The notes below the pieces were generated by a model, which saw only the letters and a program-made list of their open reading frames with translations, was not told the origin of the DNA and did not search any database. Source: CANKHA01 sp963750965 (GTDB lineage Bacteria; Pseudomonadota; Alphaproteobacteria; Rhizobiales; Xanthobacteraceae). From it: a DNA stretch of 64,000 nucleotides. The position numbers and the translations under genes were made by a program. Positions 42,862-52,164 of this stretch are shown here, in pieces. Where the stretch lies: the NCBI GenBank assembly GCA_963750965.1, contig CAVVSK010000014.1, forward strand, positions 124,001 to 188,000. Reading direction: 5' to 3'. Each line of letters begins with the position of its first letter. Position 1 is the stretch's first letter.

Positions 42862-44661
42862 CTAAAGGACACCACCACGGCAATGTTTCGGATCAAACCC
42901 TGGCTCCAGCTTGGCCAGCCGCTCGAGCGTGCGTGTCTTGTTGGACAGATCGCGCTGCTCGATCATTTCGGCGGCCCGCTGTTTCTGGCCGAAGCGGACC
43001 AAGGCGAGCAGCAGGGGCTTCTCGTCATCGTCCAGCCGGTTGCCTTGCCTTGGCGGCGTCAGCTGCGCCAAGGCGTCCTGCTCAAGCGCGGGCCAGGACT
43101 CGGCGCTTGCGCGGCACACCGCCACCGCTGCGAAATGCCGTGTCTTCGCCGAACCGAGCCGCCGGCGTACCAAATCGATCGCTTGGTCGCCGCCCAGTTC
43201 AGCCAACCGCGTCAACAAGCCATTGCTCGGCCAATCGGGTTGAGCCTCGGCCACGGCCACCATCTTGTCGCGATAGGGCTGCAGGCTGTCCGCGGAAAAG
43301 TTGGTCAGCGACCATCCGAGCATCGATTCGTAGTGACTACCGCGTTCCCGCACCGGCGTGCTCAGGCGGTCGAGTACGACCGGGATCAGCGGCTCCAGAC
43401 GCGCGGTGGATTTGCGAAACATGTCCTGGATGCTCAGGCCGACCTTGCCCTCCGTCACCCGCTTGTCAGCGATGACCCGGCGCAGGAAGTCGACATCCGC
43501 ATCCGAAAGCGCCCGCTGCTTCGCCATCGCGGCCAGCACCTCGCTGATGGCGTCCTGCTGTTGCGCCGACAGCAGCGGATTGGCATCCGGCGGCAAGGCC
43601 AGAATGCGTTCGGCAATCTGGCGGTTATCCTCAGCCGGCGGCGGTGAAATCTCGGCGAGTTCGTATCCCAAGGCCTCGCGCATTTCCTGCGCAAGATCGA
43701 CGGCATTCATGACGAGCTTGTCGCGGCCCAGCGTTGGGCCGTTATAGCCGCCCTGCATACTCAGCTCGTAGCCAATGTAAAAAGGCAGCGCCAATGCGCG
43801 CGCAACGGTCTCGGTCTGCTGCACGACAGGGCTGAGCGTGCCGCTGGCCCGGCTCTCGATCACAAGATCCTTCACTGTCTCGATAATCGCGAAGTTTGGG
43901 CCGTTGTCCGGCGGCGCCTTTGGATAACTCTGGTTGAAATAGCGTGTTATGAACTTCACCGTCGCGTCGGGCGCGTTGTCGCCGCCGACTTCGGCGATCA
44001 CGCAATCACCAGCAATCAGGCGGTCGCGCACCGCCTTCTCAATCGGGGTGCCGGTCGGAAAGAGATCCGGACAAGAGTCCCGATGCTCGATGTGGTAGGT
44101 GACGCTCCGCGTCGTCCCCGACCTTTTCTTCATATAGATATCCGGGATGCGGGTCATGCGCACCCAGTCGGCTTCGCCATTGAACAACAACCGGCGGCAG
44201 ACTTCATTGCAGGGGGAGTGGGCGTCGCCCGCCTTCCCGGAGGCGAACATGCCAGACGCAAAGTCGCCGATCAGTTCGATGCTCTTCGGTTTGGCGGCGA
44301 CGGGGCGACTGAAGTCGCCCTTGCTCATGCGCGCTCCGAATTGCCTCGCCTCGGTCTGCGAAAGCAAGCCGGGTCCGATTGCAATGGCAGCTACGATGGG
44401 AACGCCCGCCGCTGCTGCAATTGCGATCCGCCAAATACGGCGATCCGGCACGGCGAGGGCCCGCCATAACGGCACCAACGCGCTGGAATAAAGCAGGATG
44501 GTCGGCGAGGCGATGACCAGAAATCCCGGCGCCCCAAACAGCGGAAGCGCCATTGACGTGAACAGGAGCACCATCAGCGCGGCGACCGGAATCGCCGCGA
44601 TAATGCTCAATGCGCCAAAAACAATGAAATAGATGGTGAGGAATTTTCGAAGGCGCCGCAT
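42862..44661 (-). CDS. Large membrane-anchored protein of unknown function
   Basis: The 599-residue protein has about three N-terminal membrane helices (FLTIYFIVFGALSIIAAIPV; LMVLLFTSMALPLFGAPGFLV; a third near IWRIAIAAAAGVPIVAAIAIG), then a long soluble domain with scattered cysteines and mixed charge. The C-terminal part (from about 340) is predicted helical and repeat-like, including LAERILALPPDAN-like runs, and may be HEAT-like. No recognised domain or motif. It stands alone between DUF3617 and hisZ. It may be envelope-associated; function unknown. Confidence 0.75.
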   Translation of the reverse strand: MRRLRKFLTIYFIVFGALSIIAAIPVAALMVLLFTSMALPLFGAPGFLVIASPTILLYSSALVPLWRALAVPDRRIWRIAIAAAAGVPIVAAIAIGPGLLSQTEARQFGARMSKGDFSRPVAAKPKSIELIGDFASGMFASGKAGDAHSPCNEVCRRLLFNGEADWVRMTRIPDIYMKKRSGTTRSVTYHIEHRDSCPDLFPTGTPIEKAVRDRLIAGDCVIAEVGGDNAPDATVKFITRYFNQSYPKAPPDNGPNFAIIETVKDLVIESRASGTLSPVVQQTETVARALALPFYIGYELSMQGGYNGPTLGRDKLVMNAVDLAQEMREALGYELAEISPPPAEDNRQIAERILALPPDANPLLSAQQQDAISEVLAAMAKQRALSDADVDFLRRVIADKRVTEGKVGLSIQDMFRKSTARLEPLIPVVLDRLSTPVRERGSHYESMLGWSLTNFSADSLQPYRDKMVAVAEAQPDWPSNGLLTRLAELGGDQAIDLVRRRLGSAKTRHFAAVAVCRASAESWPALEQDALAQLTPPRQGNRLDDDEKPLLLALVRFGQKQRAAEMIEQRDLSNKTRTLERLAKLEPGFDPKHCRGGVL

Positions 44662-44900
44662 ACGTCATCCTCGCGTCCCAAGCGCGATGGTGGGTCCCGG
44701 TCACTGATCTACCGCAGCTGAGCGAGCAGCCAGTTAAAGCCTTTGCAATTCCGCCAAAACGCGGCGGCAGCGTAAATGACCCATGAACCGTCCGGTGCAT
44801 CAATTGATTAACTCTCCTGCCTTTTCGGACTTTTGGGCCGTTCGGCGCGGCGGCCAAACGGCGTCGAAATTTAACGGAAAACTGCTATACCGCGCCCCTC

Positions 44901-45014
44901 AGCGCGCGATCAGCAAAAGTGGATACCGGTTTTGCGTCCGATCGCGCGCTAACTTGTTGAAGTGGCGCATAATCTTATCGGCGAACCGGTTCCCACTTCG
45001 CCGGATCATGCGCT
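44901..45014. repeat. Composite palindromic element upstream of hisZ
   Basis: Perfect 11-bp inverted repeat AGCGCGCGATC (44901-44911) and GATCGCGCGCT (44940-44950) encloses GCAAAA...TTTTGC (44913-44918/44930-44935). A second arm contains ACCGGTTCCCACTTCGCCGGATCATGCGCT. This is a widespread element in Bradyrhizobiaceae-type genomes as far as I recall. The 44662-45028 gap holds nothing else I can recognise. Confidence 0.7.
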
Positions 45015-45028
45015 AACAGGACGGGACG

Positions 45029-46178
45029 ATGAACGAGGCAGTAACCATGGCGGCCGTGCCGGACGCACGGGCGGAAGCGCTGGTCGCTTCCTATGAGCGC
45101 GCGGGCTATGTCCGCCTTGCGCCCGCCTTGCTGCAGCCGGCTGAGCCGTTCCTCGACCTTTCCGGCGAGGACATCCGCAGGCGCATGTATCTGACGCTGG
45201 ACCCGAGCGGAAACGAACTCTGCCTGCGGCCCGATCTCACCATTCCGGTATCGCGCGACTATCTCGCCTCCCCGAAGGCCGGCAAGCCGGCGGGCTATTG
45301 CTACCTCGGCCCGGTGTTCCGCCACAGCGACAAGGGACCGAATGAATTTCTGCAGGCCGGCATCGAATCTTTCGGACGCACCGACACCGCGGCGACCGAT
45401 GCGGAAATGCTGGCGCTCGGCCTAGAAGCCGCGACGCATTACGGCGCGACCGCTCCGGAAATCCGCATGGGCGACGTCGGGTTATTCGCCGCGCTGGTTG
45501 CCGCGCTCGATCTCGCGCCGGCCTGGAAACGGCGGCTGCTGAAGGATTTCAACCGCAAGAAAAGCCTGGCGGAGGATCTCGAACGGCTGAGCCTCGCCGC
45601 CACCAACGGCCGTCCCGAATATCAGGGCGTGCTGGCGGCGCTGGCCGGCGCCGATCCGAAAGGCGCGCATGCACTCGTCACCGATCTGCTCTCGATTGCC
45701 GGGATCACCGCCGTCGGCGGGCGCTCGGTGGGTGAGATCGCCGACCGCTTTCTGGAACAGGCCGCGCTCGGCGCGACCACCGCGTTGCCGCGCGAGACGC
45801 GCGCAGGTGATCGAGAAATTTCTCGCCATCAGCGGCGACCCTGATGACGTGGCGGAAAAGCTGCGGGCGCTGGCGAGCGAAGTGGCCGACGCGCTTAACC
45901 CGGCCATCGATCTTCTCGAAAGCCGCACCGGCTTTCTCGCCGCGCGCGGCGTCGACTTAAAGCGCATCCGCTTCTCCACCGCCTTCGGCCGCGGCGTTGA
46001 TTATTACACCGGCTTCGAATTTGAGCTGCACGAGCCGGATTCCGACGGCAGCAATCCGCTGGTCGCCGGCGGGCGCTATGACGGGCTGCTGACGCGGCTC
46101 GGCGCGCCCGTGCCGATCCCGGCGGTCGGCTTCGCGGTCTGGATCGAACGGCTGGCGGGCAACGGGAGCGCAACATGA
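45029..46178 (+). CDS. hisZ: ATP phosphoribosyltransferase regulatory subunit, with one frameshift
   Basis: HisZ is a HisRS-like protein that activates the short-form HisG. The 5' part shows LCLRPDLTIPVSRDYLAS, YLGPVFRHSDKGPNEFLQAG; the 3' part has GRGVDYYTGFEFELHEP and VAGGRYDGLLTRLG. Near 45803 the frame changes from PRETRA to QVIEKFLAISGD, and total length 1150 is one base over a codon multiple, fitting one insertion in a GCGCGC run. Its stop overlaps hisG by ATGA. The start lies directly after a palindromic repeat. Confidence 0.9.
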
Positions 46179-47146
46179 GCGGTCCGCTTGTCCTTGCGGT
46201 GCCGTCGAAGGGCCGCCTGCAGGAAAACGCCGAAGCTTTTTTCGCGCGCGCCGGTCTCAGTCTGGTGAAGCCGCGCGGCGCGCGGGAATACCGCGGCGGC
46301 ATCGCCGGCCTCGAGAATGTGGAAGTCGCCTATCTTTCCGCGGCGGATATCACCTCGCAGCTCGCACAGGGCGGGGCGCATCTCGGCATCACCGGCGAAG
46401 ATCTGGTGCGCGAGATGATCCCCGATGCAGAGCAGCGCGTGGTACTGCTGGACGGCGTGGGTTTCGGTTATGCCAATGTGGTGGTGGCGGTGCCGCAGGC
46501 CTGGATCGACGTGCGCGGCATGGCCGACCTCGACGATGTCGCCACCGCCTTTCGCGCGCGCAACGACCGCAAGATGCGGGTGGCCACCAAATACGTGAAC
46601 CTGACCCGCGGCTTCTTCGCCACGCATGGCATCGTCGATTACCGTATCGTCGAGAGCCTGGGCGCCACCGAAGGCGCGCCGGCGGCGGGCTCCGCCGAAC
46701 TGATCGTGGACATCACCACCACCGGCGCGACGCTCGCGGCCAACGGTCTGAAGGTGATCGAGGACGGCATTATCTTGCGCTCGCAGGCCAATCTGGTGGC
46801 GTCACGCCAGGCCGACTGGAATCCGCAGGCGCGCGAAACCGCGCGCATCATTTTCGACCGCATGACCGCGCAAGCGCGCGCGGGTGAATTTCGTGAAGTG
46901 CGCACCCGCCTTCTGAACAGCGAAGCGTCCATTGTTTCCGAGGTGACGCAGCGCTTCGGCGCGCTTGCGCCCTTCGGCGGCCCGTCTTCGTCCGGAATGT
47001 TCACGCTGCATGCCCGCAAGGATCAGGTGCATGCGCTCGCAAACTTCCTGCGGGAAAAAGGCGCCGACAGCGTTTCGGTCGGGCGGCTGGACTATGTCTT
47101 CGCCCGTGACAACCCGCTCTACGCCAAGCTGGAAGCCGGGCTGTAG
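46175..47146 (+). CDS. hisG: ATP phosphoribosyltransferase (short-form catalytic subunit)
   Basis: HisG starts histidine synthesis by joining ATP and PRPP. The 323-residue protein has VPSKGRLQENAEAFF at the N-terminus, GITGEDLVREM, and the phosphoribosyl signature SAELIVDITTTGATLAANGL. The pairing with hisZ and the absence of a full C-terminal ACT-type domain indicate the HisZ-dependent form, although at 323 residues it is longer than the shortest HisG_S. ATGA overlap gives translational coupling. Confidence 0.93.
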   Translation: MSGPLVLAVPSKGRLQENAEAFFARAGLSLVKPRGAREYRGGIAGLENVEVAYLSAADITSQLAQGGAHLGITGEDLVREMIPDAEQRVVLLDGVGFGYANVVVAVPQAWIDVRGMADLDDVATAFRARNDRKMRVATKYVNLTRGFFATHGIVDYRIVESLGATEGAPAAGSAELIVDITTTGATLAANGLKVIEDGIILRSQANLVASRQADWNPQARETARIIFDRMTAQARAGEFREVRTRLLNSEASIVSEVTQRFGALAPFGGPSSSGMFTLHARKDQVHALANFLREKGADSVSVGRLDYVFARDNPLYAKLEAGL

Positions 47147-47182
47147 TTTCCACCTCTCCTGTTGCTGCGGTTAATTCAATCT

Positions 47183-47256
47183 CCGCTCATTCCCGCGCAA
47201 GCGGAAATCCAATCTGCTGCGGATGCCTCTGGATCCCCGCTTCGCGGGGATGAGCG
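47183..47256. repeat. Palindromic element, CGCTCATCCCC family, copy B2
   Basis: Starts CGCTCATTCCCGC and ends GGATGAGCG, with hairpin ATCCCCGC-TTC-GCGGGGAT at the 3' side. It occupies the gap between hisG and the GtrA gene. Confidence 0.75.
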
Positions 47257-47262
47257 CAGTGA

Positions 47263-47772
47263 TTATTGCTTGGCTTGCCCGGCTTTCTTGCGGAACACCA
47301 CGAAATGCGACATCGAGAAGTTGACAACGAAGGCAGCGCCGATCGCCAATAACTTTGCCAGCATGATCGGAAGGAAAGTTTTGGCGATGAGCAGCGTGGT
47401 GGTGTCTGCGAGCAGGCCCAGCAAACCGGACGCGGCAAAGGTGAAATAGGCACGCCAGGTCAGTTTGCGCCCGGACTCGGCGGCGAAGGTCGTCATGGAG
47501 TTCATGACATAAGAGCCCGTCACCGCGACACACCAGGCGACCACGTTGGCGGCTATCATTTCGGCATTTTCACTGCTGACACAGCGGCAACTTTCGGCCG
47601 TCCATTTCAAGCCCTGCGCCAGGGCGGGGGCGGCTTTTATCAGATGCAATCCCAGCCAGAAGACAGTGTAGTTGACGGCCGCATTGACCACGCCGACCAG
47701 CGCGAAACTGGTGGCTTTGATTAACAACAGTTCACGCTTCCAGAAGGCTACAAGGCGGCTGAGGAGATTCAT
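47263..47772 (-). CDS. GtrA-family membrane protein
   Basis: The 169-residue protein has four membrane segments (VGVVNAAVNYTVFWLGL; AANVVAWCVAVTGSYVMNS; FTFAASGLLGLLADTTTLL; LLAIGAAFVVNFSMSHFVVF) and the GtrA motif FALVGVVNAAVNYTVFW with YVMNSMTTF. GtrA-like proteins are thought to flip or transfer polyprenyl-phosphate-linked sugars. It is divergent from the GT2 gene with only 66 bp between, consistent with a shared module. Confidence 0.85.
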   Translation of the reverse strand: MNLLSRLVAFWKRELLLIKATSFALVGVVNAAVNYTVFWLGLHLIKAAPALAQGLKWTAESCRCVSSENAEMIAANVVAWCVAVTGSYVMNSMTTFAAESGRKLTWRAYFTFAASGLLGLLADTTTLLIAKTFLPIMLAKLLAIGAAFVVNFSMSHFVVFRKKAGQAKQ

Positions 47773-47838
47773 GGCAGCCGCTTAGCACGGGCCGCGCAGG
47801 CGCGACAGGCCTTTGCCCGTGCTATATAATTAACCGCC

Positions 47839-48850
47839 ATGGTGCCGCCTTTGCAGACCGCCGGACTGTCCATTGTCGTGCCGCTCTTCAACGAGGCGGC
47901 GGGGCTGTCGGCGCTGCATGCGCGGATTTCCGAGGTGGCGCGGCAGCTGAAGGAAAAGCGCGGCCTCGCCTGCGAGGTCGTCTATGTGGACGACGGCAGC
48001 CGCGACGCCACCCTCTCGATCGCGCGTGAGTTGCCGGCTTCGCATCTGGACGTGCAGGTGGTCTCGCTCTCGCGCAATTTCGGCAAGGAAGCCGCCCTGC
48101 TCGCCGGACTCGAACATGCGCGGCTCGGCGCGGTGCTCTTTATCGACGGCGACGGCCAGCACCCGACCGATCTCGTCGACACGCTGGTGCGGCATTGGCT
48201 GGAGGATGGCTACGACGTCGTCTATACCGCCAAGGCGCATCGCGCGAGCGAGCCTTTCACGCGGCGTGTGGCGGTGCATGCCTTTTACAAAATCATCAAT
48301 TGGGGCGCGCGGCAAAAAATTCCCGAGGACGCCGGCGACTTCCGCCTGCTGTCGCCGCGCGCGGCGGCGGCCTTGCGGCAAATGCCGGAGCGCAACCGCT
48401 TCTTCAAGGGCCTCGCGAGCTGGATCGGCTTCCGCCAGATACGCGTCGACTACAATCCGCGCGGAACGCGTCCACGGCAAATCCAGCTGGAACATGCGCG
48501 CGCTGGTCGGCCTTTCGATTGAAGGGCTGACCTCCTTCTCGGTCGCGCCGCTGCGGCTCGCCAGCCTGCTCGGGCTGCTGCTGGCCGGCGGCGCTTTCAT
48601 CTTCGGCATGCAGATCCTGGTCGAGACCGTGTTCTACGGGCAGTCCGTGCCCGGCTATCCCTCCGTGATCGTCGGCCTGATGGTGCTCGGCGGCGTGCAG
48701 CTGATCATGATCGGTGTGATGGGCGAATACATCGCCAAGGTGCTGTCCGAGATCAAAGCGCGCCCGGTCTATTTCGTGGCCGAGCACAGCCTGAAGCAGC
48801 TGGACGAGGCGCTTGCGAACGACTCGCCCGCAAGGACCGCCGCCGAATGA
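47839..48850 (+). CDS. Polyprenyl-phosphate glycosyltransferase (GT2, DPM/GtrB-type), with one frameshift
   Basis: The N-terminal GT-A domain has SIVVPLFNEAAGLS, VYVDDGSRDATL and LFIDGDGQHPTDL, with the DXD-like DGDGQ; the C-terminus has two membrane helices (RLASLLGLLLAGGAFIFG; VIVGLMVLGGVQLIMIGVMG) and EYIAKVLSEIKARPVY, typical of GtrB. Near 48460 the frame shifts (RVDYNPR then AERVHGKSSWNMRAL), and length 1012 is one over a codon multiple. The enzyme should make polyprenyl-phosphate sugar. It overlaps the deacetylase gene by ATGA. Confidence 0.88.
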
Positions 48851-49701
48851 TGCGCGCGGTTCCGCCGGCCCCGCAGCCGCGTCATATCTGGCTATGCGCC
48901 GATGACTACGGCATCGCCCCCGGGGTCAACGGCGCCATCCGTGACTTGATCGCGCGGGGGCGGATCAATGCCACCTCGGTGATGGTGATGGCGCCAAGCT
49001 TTTCCCGGTCCGAGGCGGAAGCGCTGGCCGGCCTCAACGAGGACGAAAAGCGGGTGGCGATCGGCCTGCATGTAACGCTGACCGCGCCGTTCAAGCCGAT
49101 GACCTCCGGATACAGCCCGCTGCGCGAGGGCGCTTTCCTGCCGCTCGAAGCCATGCTGCTCGCCGCCTTCCTGCAGCGGCTGAACCGCGACCGTCTTGCC
49201 AAGGAGATCGCGGCGCAGATCAAGGCCTTCGTCTCGGCCTTCGGACGCGCGCCGGATTTCGTCGACGGTCACCAGCATGTGCATCTGTTTCCGCAGGTGC
49301 GCGACGCCTTCCTTTCGGTGGTGAAGGAGATGGCGCCGCAGGCCTGGGTGCGGCAATGCGGCCGTTCGATCCCGCTACGGCGGCGCTTCGACCGCAAGGC
49401 GATGCTGCTCGACGTGCTCAGCTATAGCTTCCGGCGCCGGGCGGGCGCCAAGGGGGTGCGCACCAATTCGGCCTTCGCCGGAGCCTATGATTTCCGTCGC
49501 GAGCCGGATTTCGCCAAACTGTTTCCCCACTTCCTGCACCGGCTGCCGCCGGAAAGCGTGGTGATGTGCCATCCCGGCGTGGTGGATGACGAGCTGAAGC
49601 GGCTCGATCCGCTCACCATCCAACGCGAGCGGGAATATGCCTATCTCGGCAGCGACGCCCTGCCCGCCACCTTGGCGGCCTATGGCTTCGCCCTGAGCTG
49701 A
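48847..49701 (+). CDS. ChbG/HpnK-family deacetylase
   Basis: The 284-residue protein has the YdjC/ChbG fold metal motifs: WLCADDYGIAPGVNG (Asp), IGLHVTLTAPF (His), and FVDGHQHVHLFPQV (His), with MCHPGVVDDE. Members remove acetyl groups from sugars such as chitobiose or from hopanoid-linked sugars (HpnK). The ATGA overlap with the GT2 gene places it in one unit with a polyprenyl-phosphate glycosyltransferase and, divergently, a GtrA. Substrate is inferred to be a lipid-linked amino sugar, but is not shown. Confidence 0.88.
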   Translation: MMRAVPPAPQPRHIWLCADDYGIAPGVNGAIRDLIARGRINATSVMVMAPSFSRSEAEALAGLNEDEKRVAIGLHVTLTAPFKPMTSGYSPLREGAFLPLEAMLLAAFLQRLNRDRLAKEIAAQIKAFVSAFGRAPDFVDGHQHVHLFPQVRDAFLSVVKEMAPQAWVRQCGRSIPLRRRFDRKAMLLDVLSYSFRRRAGAKGVRTNSAFAGAYDFRREPDFAKLFPHFLHRLPPESVVMCHPGVVDDELKRLDPLTIQREREYAYLGSDALPATLAAYGFALS

Positions 49702-49814
49702 ACTGTCGGCTTTCCGACGCCAGAATATTTTGTCGCGGCTATTCTTCTCCGGCTGCAATCCCCCCACATAACCGGGGTTGGCGCTAACTTATCCGTGCCG
49801 AATGGAGACGACCG

Positions 49815-50519
49815 ATGACACCGCAGGAACGCCAGCTGATCGACGAATTGTTCGACCGCCTCGCCCGGTTGGAAGGCCAGCCGCGCGACCCGGAAGCCGA
49901 ACAGGCCATCGCCGAAGGTTTGGCCCGCGCGCCGCACGCGCTCTATCCGCTTGTGCAGACCGTGCTGGTGCAGGATGAGGCGCTGAAGATCGCGGAAGAA
50001 CGCATTCGCGAGCTCGGCGGGGAGATCGGCGAGCCGCAGCAGGAGCGCGGCTTCCTCGACAACGTGCGCGAGGCCTTGCTCGGGCCTGATCAGAATCGGC
50101 GCGGCTCCGTTCCCTCGGTCGGTGGCCGCGGCAGCGTGTGGAATACGCCGCAGCAGTACCAGCAACATCAGCAGCCGATGGCGCAGGATTATGGCCGCAG
50201 CGGCGGCTCCTTTCTCGGCACCGCGGCGGCGACCGCCGCCGGCGTGATTGGCGGCTCGCTGCTGTTCAACAGCCTCGGCTCGATGTTCGGTGGCGATAAG
50301 GCGCATGCCGGCACCCAGAAATTCGGCGACACCGGTGGAGATACGCCATGGGGCGGGGGCGCACGCGACAGCGAAATGGCGCGTGAAGCAGGCCTCAATG
50401 ACATCAGCGGACGCGAGGACCGCCAAGGCTTCTTCGATACCGCGGAGCATATTGCCGATGATCCCGGCGGCGACGGCGGCGTCGATTTTGGAGGCGACGG
50501 CGGCGGCAGTGAAGGCTGA
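49815..50519 (+). CDS. DUF2076 family protein
   Basis: The 234-residue protein opens with the DUF2076 pattern TPQERQLIDELFDRLARLE and HALYPLVQTVLVQDEALK, then ERIRELGGEI, a Gln/Ser/Gly linker, a hydrophobic Ala/Gly stretch (GTAAATAAGVIGGSLLF) and a Gly/Asp-rich tail (DDPGGDGGVDFGGDGGG). The family is periplasmic/inner-membrane associated in Proteobacteria, of unknown function. The gene ends at a strong terminator. Confidence 0.9.
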   Translation: MTPQERQLIDELFDRLARLEGQPRDPEAEQAIAEGLARAPHALYPLVQTVLVQDEALKIAEERIRELGGEIGEPQQERGFLDNVREALLGPDQNRRGSVPSVGGRGSVWNTPQQYQQHQQPMAQDYGRSGGSFLGTAAATAAGVIGGSLLFNSLGSMFGGDKAHAGTQKFGDTGGDTPWGGGARDSEMAREAGLNDISGREDRQGFFDTAEHIADDPGGDGGVDFGGDGGGSEG

Positions 50520-50534
50520 CGCCCGCTCATAGGA

Positions 50535-50565
50535 GAGCGGCCCCTTGCGGGGCCGCTCGTTTTTT
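50535..50565 (+). terminator. Strong terminator after the DUF2076 gene
   Basis: A perfect 10-bp stem (50535-50544 with 50549-50558) and TTGC loop, followed by a run of six T from 50560. It also sits in front of the convergent 50582 gene. Confidence 0.9.
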
Positions 50566-50581
50566 CATCGTAACGCGACGA

Positions 50582-50905
50582 TCAGCATTTCGGCAGAGTG
50601 GCTGCGGCAGAACTGCCGCTGCCCATGCCTGAACCGCTGGCGGAACCGCTGGTGCTGGGGGAGCCGCCGCTCCTGCTGCCGCTGCTATCCGAAGCCACGC
50701 CGGATGAGCTGCTACCGCTCGTGGATGAGCCGGAGCCCGCACCCGCCGATTTCAGCTTCGGCTGACCCGAAGCATCAAGGCAATGGGTCGCCGCCGAGAT
50801 CGAACCTGATCCGGCGCCGGATGGACTGCTGCCTGATTGAGCAGCCGCCGCGAGAACGCTTCCGCCCAAAAAGACGGACGCCAACAGTAAAGTCTTACGG
50901 TTCAT
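50582..50905 (-). CDS. Small exported Ser/Gly-rich protein
   Basis: The 107-residue product has a signal peptide (KTLLLASVFLGGSVLAAAAQ), and an extremely Ser/Gly-rich mature chain with a single conserved-looking segment SAATHCLDASGQPKLKSAG and a terminal ATLPKC. Start at ATG 50905 is supported by AGGAG ten bases upstream; the frame extends another 73 codons but lacks support. The two cysteines may form a disulfide. No function is known; the composition suggests a disordered envelope or surface protein. Confidence 0.65.
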   Translation of the reverse strand: MNRKTLLLASVFLGGSVLAAAAQSGSSPSGAGSGSISAATHCLDASGQPKLKSAGAGSGSSTSGSSSSGVASDSSGSRSGGSPSTSGSASGSGMGSGSSAAATLPKC

Positions 50906-51156
50906 TGAGCGCTCCTGTTGGTGAATGCCCCCACGCAGGGGAAGGCCTGCCGCGCGTACGAAGTTCCGGGAACTTCGCTTTTCTTTAAAGACGGTGCTGG
51001 GGTGCTGCCGCGGCGCTCGAAACGTGCGGGAATCCGCAGTTGTCCGAGCCAAGCGGGCCGATATACAATGGCTTAGTCTGAAACGGCACTCCGCCCACTC
51101 GCATCGGCGTCGCGTTTCCGACAAGATAAAGTCAAAAATCTACCGTGGAGTGTCCG

Positions 51157-51969
51157 ATGTTTTCCAAAATCAATCACGTTGCGATCGTCAGCGAGCGCTA
51201 TGCGCTGCTCGGCAAGTTTTATGAATCCGTGTTCGGGATGAAGGCGTCGGGGACGAAGAATCCGGCGCGCGCGATTACCGTCGGCGATGGCTATGTCGGG
51301 CTTAACATCAATCCGCGCAAAGCCGGCCGCGCCGCCACCCTCGACCACTTCGGCATCCAGGTCGAGGACGTCGAAACGGTGTTCGACCGCATGCGCAGCA
51401 AATATCCCACAGCTGATTGGGTGCAGCGCCCGAGCACGCGCCCCTTCGCCGGCCTGACCGCCAACGATCCGGACGGTAACGTGTTCGACATTTCGCAGAA
51501 GGACATGAAGAACCGCCACGCCGCTTATGTCGAAAATACCGGCGAGCAGAATCCCCGCCACATCAGCCACGTCGCCCTCCGCACCATGCGCCCTGACGAG
51601 ATGGCAAAGTTCTACGTGGACGTATTCGAATTAAGCCCGCAGAACCGCCCCGCCGGCGATCCCAATCACTATCTCAGCGATGGCAAGGTCACCTTGATGA
51701 TCATGCCCTGGAAGATCACCAACTATGCCGATCAAAGCATCCTGACGCCCGGCATGGACCATGTCGGCTTCACCGTCGAAAACATGGACAAGTTCAAAGA
51801 AGATCTGGACGACGTTGTTGGCGTGAACCCGGTGATGAATCCGATCCCCGTCGGCAAGGGCAAAGAGAGCGGCAACCGGCTCGAGCTGTTGAAGAAGCAG
51901 TGCCCGATTGGCGAGTTCTTCACGTCCGATCCCGACTATACCCTGATCTCGGTGCGCCAGGCCAATTAA
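51157..51969 (+). CDS. VOC-family protein (two glyoxalase-like domains)
   Basis: The 270-residue product has two tandem beta-alpha-beta-beta-beta modules: INHVAIVSERYALLGKFYESVFG with DHFGIQVEDVETVFD, and ISHVALRTMRPDEMAKFYVD with MDHVGFTVENMDKFKE. Metal-type His residues occur at the module starts. The domain content fits ring-cleavage dioxygenases or glyoxalase/bleomycin-resistance-like proteins. GGAG precedes the ATG at 51157. Neighbours give no clear pathway; substrate is unknown. Confidence 0.82.
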   Translation: MFSKINHVAIVSERYALLGKFYESVFGMKASGTKNPARAITVGDGYVGLNINPRKAGRAATLDHFGIQVEDVETVFDRMRSKYPTADWVQRPSTRPFAGLTANDPDGNVFDISQKDMKNRHAAYVENTGEQNPRHISHVALRTMRPDEMAKFYVDVFELSPQNRPAGDPNHYLSDGKVTLMIMPWKITNYADQSILTPGMDHVGFTVENMDKFKEDLDDVVGVNPVMNPIPVGKGKESGNRLELLKKQCPIGEFFTSDPDYTLISVRQAN

Positions 51970-52164
51970 CGCCGCCAGGCGGTACTCTGTTCCTGCAAAC
52001 GCAGCCAAACGCCCTTTCGGGTGACACCGCGGCCAGGAGGAATGGCCGGGTTGCATCGATGTGCCGGGCCATCAGACCGGCATATTGATCAGACCAAAGT
52101 CCATTCCTCGCCCCACCCGCCGCGTTCGATACTCCGATGGAAAGATCAACCACGGAGATGATTC

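Noticed and set aside
42862..43647. Forward open frames opposite the 599-residue membrane protein
   Set aside because: Antisense shadow; no ribosome site or recognisable motif.
44901..45014. Possible attenuator or tRNA-like structure before hisZ
   Set aside because: No leader peptide rich in His codons and no cloverleaf; it matches a dispersed repeat found again at 55850.
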